Below are positions 8,361 through 16,375 of a DNA stretch of 42,761 nucleotides, one piece after another. The position numbers and the translations under genes were made by a program. This stretch comes from Saprospiraceae bacterium. GTDB lineage: Bacteria; Bacteroidota; Bacteroidia; Chitinophagales; Saprospiraceae. Position 1 is the first letter of the stretch, and every line of letters begins with the position of its first letter. The DNA lies in contig JAHBTW010000030.1 in NCBI GenBank assembly GCA_019638385.1, forward strand, positions 1-42,761, in the 5' to 3' direction. The notes below the pieces were generated by a model. It made no database searches and was not told the DNA's origin. It saw nothing but the letters and a program-made list of their open reading frames with translations.

Positions 8361-8393
8361 AAACTCGAAGCTCGCGGCTCGAAGTTCGTAGCT
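8361..8393. repeat. heptamer repeat element, copy 3 (single arm)
   Basis: Only a right-type arm is present: AAACT, then the 7-bp units CGAAGCT, CGCGGCT, CGAAGTT and CGTAGCT. No left arm is recognisable. It lies 105 bp downstream of mmdB and just upstream of the esterase gene. Confidence 0.65.
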
Positions 8394-8412
8394 AAAATAA
8401 AAAAGATAAATC

Positions 8413-9213
8413 ATGAGACTAAAAACGTGCTTGTTTGTACTGGGGTGCTTAGTGTTTACCTCCCTTACGGGGCAAGACCTTTCCGCCTATTTGAAGCGGC
8501 ATTATATCGGCGAGGGCGGCGATACGCTGCTCTACCGGATATTGTTGCCGGAGTCATATCAACAGGGGAAAAAGTACCCGCTGGTGTTGTTTTTGCACGG
8601 CGCGGGAGAGCGCGGTAACGACAATGAATCGCAATTGGTACACGGGGCCAAACTGTTTCTGAACCCGGAAGTGCGGAAACAGTACCCCGCTATCGTGGTT
8701 TTTCCGCAATGCCCCAAAGACGGGTATTGGGCCAGGGTAGAACGCGATGCAGAGCGGCAACAGTGGGATTTTCCGTTCCACGAAACGCCCGGCAAAGCAA
8801 TGGGTTTAGTGATACAACTTCTGGACGAACTCATCCGCACCGAACAAGTGGACCCTTCGCGGCTGTACCTCGGCGGTTTGTCTATGGGGGGCATGGGCAC
8901 CTTTGAATTGCTGGCCCGACAACCGAAGCGATTTGCGGCAGCCATTCCGATCTGTGGAGGCAGCAACCCGCTGTTGGCGCCGTTGTACGCTCCCCATACG
9001 CCGCTGTGGATTTTTCACGGCGATGCCGATGCGGTGGTGCCGGTAGCGCTTTCGCGAAAAATGGCCGAAGCATTGCGCCGTGCGGGCGGGAAGCTGCGGT
9101 ACACCGAATATCCGGGCGTCAATCACAATAGCTGGGACCCTACTTTCGCGGAGCCGGAACTGCTGAAATGGTTGTTTGCACAAAAAATGAAAAAGCGCCA
9201 AAGCGCCAGATAA
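8413..9213 (+). CDS. exported alpha/beta hydrolase (esterase / PHB-depolymerase-like)
   Basis: 266-aa protein with signal peptide MRLKTCLFVLGCLVFTSLTGQ, so it acts outside the cytoplasmic membrane. The alpha/beta-hydrolase fold is shown by LVLFLHGAGERGND (oxyanion region), the nucleophile elbow GLSMGG with Ser157, a likely acid residue in HGDADAVVPV and a His in GVNHNSW. The family includes feruloyl-esterase-like, phospholipase/carboxylesterase and prolyl-oligopeptidase-like enzymes; the substrate cannot be read from sequence. It is followed closely (23 bp) by the channel gene, with which it may be co-transcribed. Confidence 0.85.
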   Translation: MRLKTCLFVLGCLVFTSLTGQDLSAYLKRHYIGEGGDTLLYRILLPESYQQGKKYPLVLFLHGAGERGNDNESQLVHGAKLFLNPEVRKQYPAIVVFPQCPKDGYWARVERDAERQQWDFPFHETPGKAMGLVIQLLDELIRTEQVDPSRLYLGGLSMGGMGTFELLARQPKRFAAAIPICGGSNPLLAPLYAPHTPLWIFHGDADAVVPVALSRKMAEALRRAGGKLRYTEYPGVNHNSWDPTFAEPELLKWLFAQKMKKRQSAR

Positions 9214-9236
9214 CATTGACCTTTAGCCTCTCAGTC

Positions 9237-10205
9237 ATGCACACAAAACACCTCCTCCTCGCCGCCGCCATCCTGCTCGCCGCCGCGCTGCCCGCACAGG
9301 AAGATGCCGAACAACAGCCCGTTGCCACCGGCATGTACCTCATGAACATATACGACCTCAACGTGAGCGAATATACGTTCTATGCCGATTTTTATCTGTG
9401 GTTCAAATGGCGCGGCGAGTGCGACCCGATGAACATTGAGTTTGTGAACGCGGTAGAAAAATGGGCGTTCACCGGTACGCCCTTCCATGAAGAAACGGTG
9501 GAAAAACCCGACGGCAGTCTCTACAACGGCATGAGAGCTGAGGGGCGTTTTTATCACTCCTTCGACCTGCGGCGCTTCCCGCTGGACCGCCACGACTTAG
9601 ACATCCGGGTGGAAAATGTGGAGTACCCTTTGGAGGAATTGGTCTATCAGGCCGATACGATGCAATCGCTCTTTCGCAAGGATTTCGTCATTCCGGGCTG
9701 GCGAATCGCCGGCGCACGGATAGATACGCATTCCAATTTTTACGACACCGATTTCGGCGAACCGGAGACGAGCGGCTCTTCGTTTAGCAATTTTACTTAC
9801 AACCTCACCATCGCCCGCCCGCTCAGCTATTTTCTGCTCAAACTCATGCTGCCGCTGCTCGTGGTCATCGTGGCAAGTCTCGGCGGATTGGTCATCCATC
9901 CCGGCTACATGGACGCGCGCATATCGCTGCCCATCGGCGGGCTGCTGAGTTGTGTTTTTTTACAACAATCGTACAGCTCCGCGCTGCCCGATGTGGGCTA
10001 CATGGTACTGATGGATAAAATATATCTGTTGTCTTACATCCTCATTGCCTTCGTCATGCTGCGGGTTATCAAAACCGGCAACACCGTCAAGCGCCGCCGA
10101 AAAGAAGCCGAGCCGCTCGTTCTTTTGAAAAAAGACCGAAGACTGGCCGGGCTGCTTTTGACTGCGTTCCTGTTGGGCGTAGCCGCGCTGGTGCGCTGGG
10201 CCTAA
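9237..10205 (+). CDS. prokaryotic pentameric ligand-gated ion channel homologue (Cys-loop superfamily)
   Basis: 322-aa protein from ATG 9237; a longer in-frame start at 9168 would lie inside the esterase gene and bypass the signal peptide MHTKHLLLAAAILLAAALPAQ. An extracellular beta-sandwich of about 170 residues follows, containing the superfamily hallmark region FDLRRFPLDRHDLDIRVE near residue 110. Four membrane segments come next: M1 (about 194-219, LLKLMLPLLVVIVASLGGLV), M2 (about 228-250), M3 (about 255-278) and M4 (about 302-321). This is the topology of GLIC/ELIC-type channels. As in other bacterial members, the loop lacks the cysteine pair. The intracellular M3-M4 loop is short and basic. 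Ligand and ion selectivity are unknown. Confidence 0.83.
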   Translation: MHTKHLLLAAAILLAAALPAQEDAEQQPVATGMYLMNIYDLNVSEYTFYADFYLWFKWRGECDPMNIEFVNAVEKWAFTGTPFHEETVEKPDGSLYNGMRAEGRFYHSFDLRRFPLDRHDLDIRVENVEYPLEELVYQADTMQSLFRKDFVIPGWRIAGARIDTHSNFYDTDFGEPETSGSSFSNFTYNLTIARPLSYFLLKLMLPLLVVIVASLGGLVIHPGYMDARISLPIGGLLSCVFLQQSYSSALPDVGYMVLMDKIYLLSYILIAFVMLRVIKTGNTVKRRRKEAEPLVLLKKDRRLAGLLLTAFLLGVAALVRWA

Positions 10206-10209
10206 AGTT

Positions 10210-10281
10210 AGCTACGAGCTGTGAGCTGCGAGCTACGAGTTTGCATGTAAACTCAAAGCTCGCAGCTCAAAGCTCGCAGCT
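10210..10281. repeat. heptamer inverted-repeat element, copy 4 (compact, most regular)
   Basis: Four 7-bp units (AGCTACG, AGCTGTG, AGCTGCG, AGCTACG), then AGTTT, a 6-bp loop GCATGT, AAACT and four inverted units (CAAAGCT, CGCAGCT, CAAAGCT, CGCAGCT). It would form a 33-bp hairpin with some mismatches. It starts 5 bp after the channel gene stop and abuts the next repeat element. Confidence 0.88.
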
Positions 10282-10446
10282 TAGGAACGTGGCGTGAATA
10301 AGTTGTCAGATTTCGGCGAGACTATTTTTTCATCAGACAAGGCGCAAGGAGGGAAGATAGCAGCGCTATTTGACCGACGAAGCAACGCTGTATGATGGAA
10401 AAAGAGGCCGACCAAATCGATAAATTATTCACGACGCGTTTCTTAA
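10281..10446. mobile_element. MITE-like hairpin element with about 37-bp terminal inverted repeats
   Basis: The left end (TTAGGAACGTGGCGTGAATA) is inverted at the right end (TTATTCACGACGCGTTTCTTAA, 10425-10446). The match continues inward with gaps for about 37 bp. Inner segments (TTTTTTCATCAGACA and GTATGATGGAAAAA) are also complementary, so the whole 166 bp can fold on itself. There is no coding capacity. The right end contains the stop codon of the minus-strand helicase gene. A fragment of the same right end recurs at 30324-30345. Confidence 0.7.
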
Positions 10447-11738
10447 GAGTTAAACGCCGGCCTTTTCCCGCCCGTTCTTGAACCGTACCACGACTTTTTA
10501 TTCTTCTGCGAAGAACTGCCCTGCGGATGCCGGGGCTGGAAATTGTTCTGTTGCGGCTTGATCGGTTTTGCGGGGGCGGCAACTGATTCGGGCGATCCTG
10601 CCGCCGATACATACGGGTGATCGTGTACCACCGGAATGGGCTTGGCGATGAGCTTGTGTATATCGCGGATGTACGCGCGTTCCTCCGTATCGCAGAAGGA
10701 AAAAGCGATGCCGTCGGCGCCGGCGCGGCCGGTACGACCGATGCGGTGTACGTATGTTTCGGGGATATTCGGAATTTCGTAGTTGATCACATGCGAGAGG
10801 TTTTCCACGTCAATGCCGCGCGCGGCGATGTCGGTGGCCACCAATACGCGGGTTTGTCCCGATTTGAAATTGCTCAGTGCGCGTTGGCGGGCGTTCTGCG
10901 ATTTGTTGCCGTGTATGGCCTCCGCTTTGATGCCGGTGCGCAGGAGTTCTTTGGCCACGCGGTCGGCGCCGTGTTTGGTACGCGTAAATACCAATGCGGA
11001 AGGCACCTTGTGCTCGTTGAGCAAATGCGCCAACAAGGCCCGCTTGTCGCTTTTTTCCACATAATACAGCTCCTGCCGGATGGCTTCCACCGTGGTGGAA
11101 GGCGGCGTGACGGCCACTTTCTGCGGATTGGTGAGGATGGTGTCGGCTAATTGCATGATCTCCGGCGGCATGGTAGCCGAGAAGAAAAGCGACTGCCGGC
11201 GGGCCGGGAGCCGCGCAATAACTTTGCGCACATCGTGTATGAAACCCATGTCGAGCATGCGGTCGGCTTCGTCGAGCACAAATATTTCGATTTGGTCGAG
11301 GCTGATGTAGCGCTGCTGCATCAGGTCGAGCAGGCGGCCGGGCGTAGCTACCAGAATATCGCAGCCTCTGCCGAGCGTATCGGTTTGGGGCTTTTGAGAT
11401 ACCCCGCCGAAAATGACCGTATGGCGCAGGTTGGTATGGCGACCGTAAGCGGCGATACTCTCGTCAATTTGTATGGCGAGTTCGCGGGTAGGCGTCAGGA
11501 TGAGGGCGCGGATGTTCTTCGGGTCACGGCTGTTGCGCGGCCGGCCGTCGAGCAATTGCAGGATAGGCACGGAAAAAGCAGCCGTTTTACCGGTGCCGGT
11601 TTGGGCGCAACCGAGCAGGTCGCGGCCCTCCAATACGATGGGAATGGCCTGTTGTTGGATGGGGGTGGGATTGGTGTAACCTTCCTCGATGAGTGCTTTG
11701 AGGATGGGGTCAATCAAATTCAGTTGTTCGAATAACAT
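10443..11738 (-). CDS. rhlE: DEAD-box ATP-dependent RNA helicase, RhlE-like
   Basis: 431-aa helicase. The start is taken as ATG at 11738 (MLFEQLNLIDPILKAL); a TTG three codons upstream is less likely. Motifs in order: Q motif (GYTNPTPIQQQAIP), Walker A AQTGTGKT, PTRELAIQI, GG, TPGRLLD, DEAD, SAT, VFTRTKHGAD, ATDIAARGID and HRIGRTGRAG. The C-terminal tail (about 60 residues, Ser/Lys/Gln-rich, ending GKRPAFNS) is the short basic tail of RhlE-type proteins that act in ribosome assembly and RNA remodelling. The stop codon lies within the terminal repeat of the adjacent hairpin element, so the tail may have been reshaped by that insertion. Confidence 0.93.
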   Translation of the reverse strand: MLFEQLNLIDPILKALIEEGYTNPTPIQQQAIPIVLEGRDLLGCAQTGTGKTAAFSVPILQLLDGRPRNSRDPKNIRALILTPTRELAIQIDESIAAYGRHTNLRHTVIFGGVSQKPQTDTLGRGCDILVATPGRLLDLMQQRYISLDQIEIFVLDEADRMLDMGFIHDVRKVIARLPARRQSLFFSATMPPEIMQLADTILTNPQKVAVTPPSTTVEAIRQELYYVEKSDKRALLAHLLNEHKVPSALVFTRTKHGADRVAKELLRTGIKAEAIHGNKSQNARQRALSNFKSGQTRVLVATDIAARGIDVENLSHVINYEIPNIPETYVHRIGRTGRAGADGIAFSFCDTEERAYIRDIHKLIAKPIPVVHDHPYVSAAGSPESVAAPAKPIKPQQNNFQPRHPQGSSSQKNKKSWYGSRTGGKRPAFNS

Positions 11739-12146
11739 ATAAAACAATTTAGGAAAGCCCGTGTGTCACGAGCATTTTGCCTGCAATTTGTGCAAAACAC
11801 CATCGCAGTGCGGTGAATGAAAAAGATGGATGTTGGAAAGAAATAAAGGAGAATTTAAGCGTCAGCCCCACCGGAATATTAGGTAGCGATGACCGGTTTA
11901 CAAATGCCGAAAGCGGGGTTCCGGAATGCTTTTGCCGGAGGAGTACGCTGAAGGAAATTCATTTCGGGCCGCAAGTTGCGGCTATTTTGCGGTAAATGCA
12001 AGTATTGAAGGGAATATTGTGCGCACAACAAATTGCACCGCTGATGACATAGGCGGTTTTGCGGCTTAAAACATCCCATATTTAAAACGAGTAATTGATG
12101 AAGAGGTCTTTAATACTTCAATCTATCCATAACTCACATTAAACCC
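11739..12146. other. 408-bp non-coding spacer upstream of rhlE
   Basis: No convincing gene is present; short frames on both strands lack family resemblance. Two palindromes stand out: GCCGCAA G TTGCGGC (11968-11982) and a perfect 12-bp palindrome TTGTGCGCACAA (12017-12028). The region is upstream of the minus-strand helicase and could hold a long 5' leader, as is common for cold-responsive helicases. I could not define a promoter. Confidence 0.5.
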
Positions 12147-13469
12147 TCACCCCTCCGCCTCCCGTCGCAATGCCTCATACATACTCCGCCAGGGCCTCCA
12201 GTTGCCGATGTCCGAGAAGGAAGAGTTGTGCCAGAGGGTGCAAAAAACGCCGCCGGTTTCGCGGGTGCTACGAAGCAGTGCGGTAGCGCGCTCCAGACCC
12301 GCTTCAGGCGAGAGGCCGAGGTATTCCTTGAGCGTGACGTCCATCACGGTAAAGGGGTGCAGTATAAGTCCGGTTGTTTTTTCTGCCTCCAGATCGTACC
12401 AGGGAAAAGGCCCGGCGATGCCGGCGCGAAAGCCGGGCGCGTCGGCGTAGCCCATCGTGTAGTCTTCAACGATGCCGGCGTCGAGCAGGAGGCGATATGT
12501 GGCGGGCAGTTCCATGCGCAGGAAGTGCTGCCGGCTGCGCAGAGGCGGCGCGCCGGTGATGTCGTGAAACCGGCGGATTTCCTCTGCAAAGCGGGCAGGG
12601 TCCTGTGCGGCTCGCCAGGAGGGGTGAATGCCCACCGGGTGTGCGCCTGCCAACCGGGCTATGAGCAGCCGCAGTATGGGGTGGCGATGAGAAATGCTCT
12701 TGTCGAAGCGACCGTAATTGCCCAGATGGAAGAAAAAAACCGGATTGGACTGTGGGCGGCGGTGCCATTCTTCTATGTCGGAAAAAGTAAAAAAGGGGTC
12801 TTCGGCCTTGCCCGACAACACGGCCACGCGCCGGCGCAAATCCGCCCAATTGCCTCGCAGCACATCGCGTACCGTACCCGCCGCATTGCGCCAAACGCCT
12901 TTATAGCGGTATGCCCAAGCCTGGTCTATATCAAAAGTGGGCAGGAAGCGATATGCCGGGCGCGCGATGCGAAAACCCGGGAAGCGCTCCTCCAACATAC
13001 CGGCAAGATGCAACACCCAACGGTTCACCACCGGCTGCTCTAAGAAGTTGTGTTGAAACGCTGCACTGCGCCGGGCCGCAAACCGCCCATGCCAGTCGCG
13101 CTCGCCGGGCAGGTATTCCTCATAGCGGCTCACGAGGAAAAAAATCAGGCTCAGCAGATCAAAATCGAAGTCGGCGCCCCGAATGTGTTTTTGAAAAAAG
13201 AAAGCCGGCCGGCCACTTCTTTGCTCCGGCTGGATTTCCTGCGGCTGAATACCCGTTTTGCTCAGCAAGGCCCCGGCGGGTATCCACACTTCCCGATCAG
13301 ACACCCGGGCGCCGCTGTAATTGAGGCGCGGACCGGCAAAACTGCGGAAGGTGTCCGGATGTCGCGTGAGCCAATAGCCGGTGGTGAGGATGTGGCGGAA
13401 AGCAATGTCGAGCGCGTACCGGAGGCGCGGCGTATCGAAGGGAGCATATATACAAATCATGTCGGGCAT
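12147..13469 (-). CDS. polysaccharide-deacetylase-like protein with DUF7033-type N-terminal domain
   Basis: 440-aa cytoplasmic-looking protein without a signal peptide. The N-terminal 150 residues (ICIYAPFDTPRLRYALDIAF, FDFDLLSLIFFLVSRYEEYL) match the domain found N-terminal to deacetylase-like folds in Bacteroidota. The C-terminal part has TFDIDQAWAYRYKG (a TFDID motif equivalent to the deacetylase metal Asp), FFFHLGNYGRFDKS, HPVGIHPSW (HxxxH-like) and TLWHNSSF. These fit a NodB-like metal-dependent carbohydrate esterase fold. A surface-polysaccharide role is inferred only. It is on the same strand as rhlE but 408 bp away, so probably transcribed separately. Confidence 0.72.
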   Translation of the reverse strand: MPDMICIYAPFDTPRLRYALDIAFRHILTTGYWLTRHPDTFRSFAGPRLNYSGARVSDREVWIPAGALLSKTGIQPQEIQPEQRSGRPAFFFQKHIRGADFDFDLLSLIFFLVSRYEEYLPGERDWHGRFAARRSAAFQHNFLEQPVVNRWVLHLAGMLEERFPGFRIARPAYRFLPTFDIDQAWAYRYKGVWRNAAGTVRDVLRGNWADLRRRVAVLSGKAEDPFFTFSDIEEWHRRPQSNPVFFFHLGNYGRFDKSISHRHPILRLLIARLAGAHPVGIHPSWRAAQDPARFAEEIRRFHDITGAPPLRSRQHFLRMELPATYRLLLDAGIVEDYTMGYADAPGFRAGIAGPFPWYDLEAEKTTGLILHPFTVMDVTLKEYLGLSPEAGLERATALLRSTRETGGVFCTLWHNSSFSDIGNWRPWRSMYEALRREAEG

Positions 13470-13610
13470 AGCGGGCGGTAGTTGAATGCGTAATATGGTT
13501 AACGCGGAGACAAAATGTGAACAAGTGGATGCAAATCCAAATGTTTTGGCTTAATTTTATCTGAACTTTTGCCAAACGCCATCTGTCTTACTTCAATCGG
13601 AACCATCAGC

Positions 13611-14420
13611 ATGAAAAAAATACACTTATTCGCACTGCTGAGCGCCTGTTGTTTTACCGCCTTCGCTCAGCCCAATACGCCCAGAATCAAGGACTTTCCG
13701 GAAGAAGCAAAAGGCATTGTTTATAACCGGGAGTTCACCGTTGATTTCAAAATGCACACCTCCGGGCTGGGCATCGGCGTCAATTTTGCCCGCCTGAAAA
13801 CCTACTACCGCACCCGGTTTTTCAACATCGAACTGACCGAAATAAAGCACCCCAAAGAATTTCGCCAAAGTTTCGACTTTCCCATCGCGAATGCCAACCG
13901 CGTGTCGCGCTCCTTCATCTTCGGCAAACAAAACAACCTCTACGCCCTGCACGGCGGCATCGGCGAAAAAAGATATTTCTCTGAAAAAGCGCTCAACCGC
14001 GGCCTCGCCGTCGGCATCAGCTACTCCGTAGGCCCCACGCTCGGCATGTTGAAGCCTTACTACTTAGACCTCATCCGGTACCGGGAACCCGATTTCACCG
14101 CATTTTTCATCCGCAGCGAATCTTTTTCGGAAGAAAATGCCGATAAGTTTTTGGACCTCAACAGCATATACGGGGCTTCGGGCGTCACCAAGGGCCTAGG
14201 CGAAATTACCTTAGTGCCCGGCGCGCATGCCAAATTTGCCATTCACTTAGACTGGGGCGCCTTCGATGAGTTTGTCAAATCGGTGGAAGCCGGCGTGATG
14301 ATTGACGGTTTTTTCAAAAACATGCCCATCATGGCGGAGTTGCCGCAATTACAGCATGCGGAGAATCAAATGCTGTTCGTAAATCTTTACATAAATTTGC
14401 AGTTCGGAAAGCGTTGGTAA
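13611..14420 (+). CDS. secreted/outer-membrane protein of unknown function, upstream of lipA
   Basis: 269 aa from ATG 13611; an in-frame upstream ATG at 13569 would displace the signal peptide MKKIHLFALLSACCFTAFAQ. After the signal, alternating hydrophobic/polar stretches (LGIGVNFARLKTYYRTRFFN, GLAVGISYSVGPTLG) and the aromatic C-terminal end LYINLQFGKRW suggest an outer-membrane beta-barrel. I do not recognise a named family. The stop codon is 2 bp before the lipA ATG, so the two genes are very likely co-transcribed. A functional tie to lipoate synthesis is not evident. Confidence 0.7.
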   Translation: MKKIHLFALLSACCFTAFAQPNTPRIKDFPEEAKGIVYNREFTVDFKMHTSGLGIGVNFARLKTYYRTRFFNIELTEIKHPKEFRQSFDFPIANANRVSRSFIFGKQNNLYALHGGIGEKRYFSEKALNRGLAVGISYSVGPTLGMLKPYYLDLIRYREPDFTAFFIRSESFSEENADKFLDLNSIYGASGVTKGLGEITLVPGAHAKFAIHLDWGAFDEFVKSVEAGVMIDGFFKNMPIMAELPQLQHAENQMLFVNLYINLQFGKRW

Positions 14421-14422
14421 AC

Positions 14423-15295
14423 ATGATTGAACTCAATATAGTAGAAGCCAAAGAAGAACGGCGGCGCAAGCCCGACTGGCTTCGGGTCAAATTGCCCATA
14501 GGAGAAAGCTACCGCAATGTGCGCAACCTCGTGGACGAGTATAAACTCCACACGATATGCCAAAGCGGAAACTGCCCCAACATGGGCGAATGCTGGGGCG
14601 CCGGTACGGCCACTTTTATGATCCTGGGCAATACCTGTACACGCTCCTGCTCCTTTTGCGCCGTGAAAACCGGCCGGCCCAATGAATACGACGAAGACGA
14701 ACCCCGCCGCGTAGCCGAAGCCATTCGCCTCATGGGCGTGAAACACGCCGTCATCACTTCCGTAAACCGCGACGAACTCGCCGACCGCGGCGCCGAAATC
14801 TGGTACCAAACCGTGCGCGCCGTGAAGGAAAGCACCCCGGAAGTGACCATCGAAACCCTCATACCCGATGTGAAAGCCAACTGGACGGCGCTCGAACGCA
14901 TGATCTGCGCCGGGCAGGAAGTCGTGTCGCACAACATGGAAACTGTGCAGCGCCTCTACCGCAAAGTGCGCCCGCAGGCCAAATACGAGCGCAGCTTAGA
15001 ACAAATACGCCGCACCAAGGACTACGGCAAACGAACCAAATCGGGCATCATGGTGGGCCTCGGCGAAACCGAAGACGAGGTATTCCAAATCATGGACGAC
15101 CTGCTCGCCCACGGCTGCGATGTGCTCACCATCGGCCAATATCTCCAACCGACCAAAATGCACTTGGACGTAGCAGAATTTATCCACCCCGATCAGTTTG
15201 CCAAATACAAAGAAGCCGGCCTCGCCAAAGGATTCCCCTTCGTGGAAAGCGGCCCGCTGGTGCGCTCTTCCTATCATGCGGAGCGGCATTTGTAG
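14423..15295 (+). CDS. lipA: lipoyl synthase
   Basis: 290-aa radical-SAM enzyme that inserts two sulfur atoms into octanoyl groups on lipoyl domains. Both iron-sulfur cluster motifs are present. The auxiliary cluster site is CQSGNCPNMGEC (C-x4-C-x5-C) and the SAM cluster is CTRSCSFC (C-x3-C-x2-C). Further conserved regions are ITSVNRDELADRGA, HNMETVQRLYRKVRP, GIMVGLGE and the C-terminal GPLVRSSYHAE. Length is normal. The ATG at 14423 is preferred over an upstream TTG. lipB is not in the window. Its products would include the E2 lipoyl domain encoded at 276. Confidence 0.97.
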   Translation: MIELNIVEAKEERRRKPDWLRVKLPIGESYRNVRNLVDEYKLHTICQSGNCPNMGECWGAGTATFMILGNTCTRSCSFCAVKTGRPNEYDEDEPRRVAEAIRLMGVKHAVITSVNRDELADRGAEIWYQTVRAVKESTPEVTIETLIPDVKANWTALERMICAGQEVVSHNMETVQRLYRKVRPQAKYERSLEQIRRTKDYGKRTKSGIMVGLGETEDEVFQIMDDLLAHGCDVLTIGQYLQPTKMHLDVAEFIHPDQFAKYKEAGLAKGFPFVESGPLVRSSYHAERHL

Positions 15296-15331
15296 GGGCG
15301 TATAGCTCCGGAACAGGAAAGGCACAAGCGC

Positions 15332-16375
15332 TCAGCCCTCCACCTCCACCCAATACGCCCCCGGCGCCTCCATCCGCCCAAAAGGCTGAAGCGCTGCAGC
15401 TTCGCGGAGGAAGTCCTCCTCATGGCCGGGTGCTACTGCTACGAGTAGTCCGCCGCTCGTTTGCGGGTCGCAGAGGATGTGGCGTTGACGTTCGGGCAGA
15501 GGGGCGATTTTGTGGCCGTAGCTGTCCCAGTTGCGGTGCGTACCGCCGGGGATGCAGCCGGCATCTAAGTAGTAGTTTAGGATATCCCGGTCCATGAGCG
15601 GCACGGCGTCCCAGGAGAGGACGGCGCGGGTGTTGCTCGCTTCGCACATTTCGCTGAGGTGGCCCAGCAGGCCGAATCCGGTTACGTCGGTCATGGCTTT
15701 GATGTAGGGCAGGCGGGCGAAGGCGGCGCCGGCTTTGTTGAGTTGCACCATGCTGTCGCGGGCGAGGGTGCTGTGTTCGGACAGCAGTTTGTTTTTCTTT
15801 TGGGCCGTGGTGAGGATGCCCACACCGATCGGTTTGGTGAGAAACAGCGTGCAACCCGGCGTAGCGCCGCCGTTTTTTTTGAGCTGTTCAACAGGAACAA
15901 TGCCCGTCACGGCCAACCCGAAAATGGGTTCGGGACTGTCTATGCTGTGGCCGCCGGCCAGCGGAATACCGGCCTCGGCGCAGGCTTTGCGGCTGCCTTC
16001 TATCACGGCATTGGCCACGGCGGCAGGCAGGGTGTTGATGGGCCATCCCAGCACAGCAACGGCCATGAGGGGCGTGCCGCCCATAGCATATATATCGCTG
16101 ATGGCGTTCACCGAGGCGATGCGCCCGAAGTCTTCCGCATCATCCACGATGGGCATAAAAAAATCGGTGGTACTCACCACGGCCGTGCCGTTGCCGAGGT
16201 CGAACACGGCGGCATCGTCGCGCTCTTCATTGCCTACGAGCAAATTGGGGAAATGAAGTTTTTCGCTGTGGTGGTGCAGAATTTCATCCAATACTTTGGG
16301 CGATATTTTGCAGCCGCAGCCCGCGCCGTGGCTGTACTGGGTGAGCTTGTAATCGGCGAGGTTTATTCGGTCCAT
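15332..16375 (-). CDS. selD: selenide, water dikinase (selenophosphate synthetase)
   Basis: 347-aa ATP-dependent enzyme making selenophosphate from selenide. The N-terminal glycine-rich motif HGAGCGCKISP has the catalytic Cys20 and Lys23, so this is a cysteine rather than selenocysteine form. Other conserved parts are GNGTAVVSTTDFFMPIVDD, NAISDIYAMGG, GGHSIDSPEPIFGLAV, TDVTGFGLLGH and DPQTSGGLLVAV. Its start overlaps the end of selU by 13 bp on the same strand, so the two form a tight operon whose output is selenophosphate for tRNA modification. Convergent with lipA. Confidence 0.96.
   Translation of the reverse strand: MDRINLADYKLTQYSHGAGCGCKISPKVLDEILHHHSEKLHFPNLLVGNEERDDAAVFDLGNGTAVVSTTDFFMPIVDDAEDFGRIASVNAISDIYAMGGTPLMAVAVLGWPINTLPAAVANAVIEGSRKACAEAGIPLAGGHSIDSPEPIFGLAVTGIVPVEQLKKNGGATPGCTLFLTKPIGVGILTTAQKKNKLLSEHSTLARDSMVQLNKAGAAFARLPYIKAMTDVTGFGLLGHLSEMCEASNTRAVLSWDAVPLMDRDILNYYLDAGCIPGGTHRNWDSYGHKIAPLPERQRHILCDPQTSGGLLVAVAPGHEEDFLREAAALQPFGRMEAPGAYWVEVEG

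Noticed and set aside
11777..11995. 72-aa plus-strand open frame in the rhlE upstream spacer
   Set aside because: No family resemblance, no promoter, and an equal-sized frame on the opposite strand; treated as non-coding.
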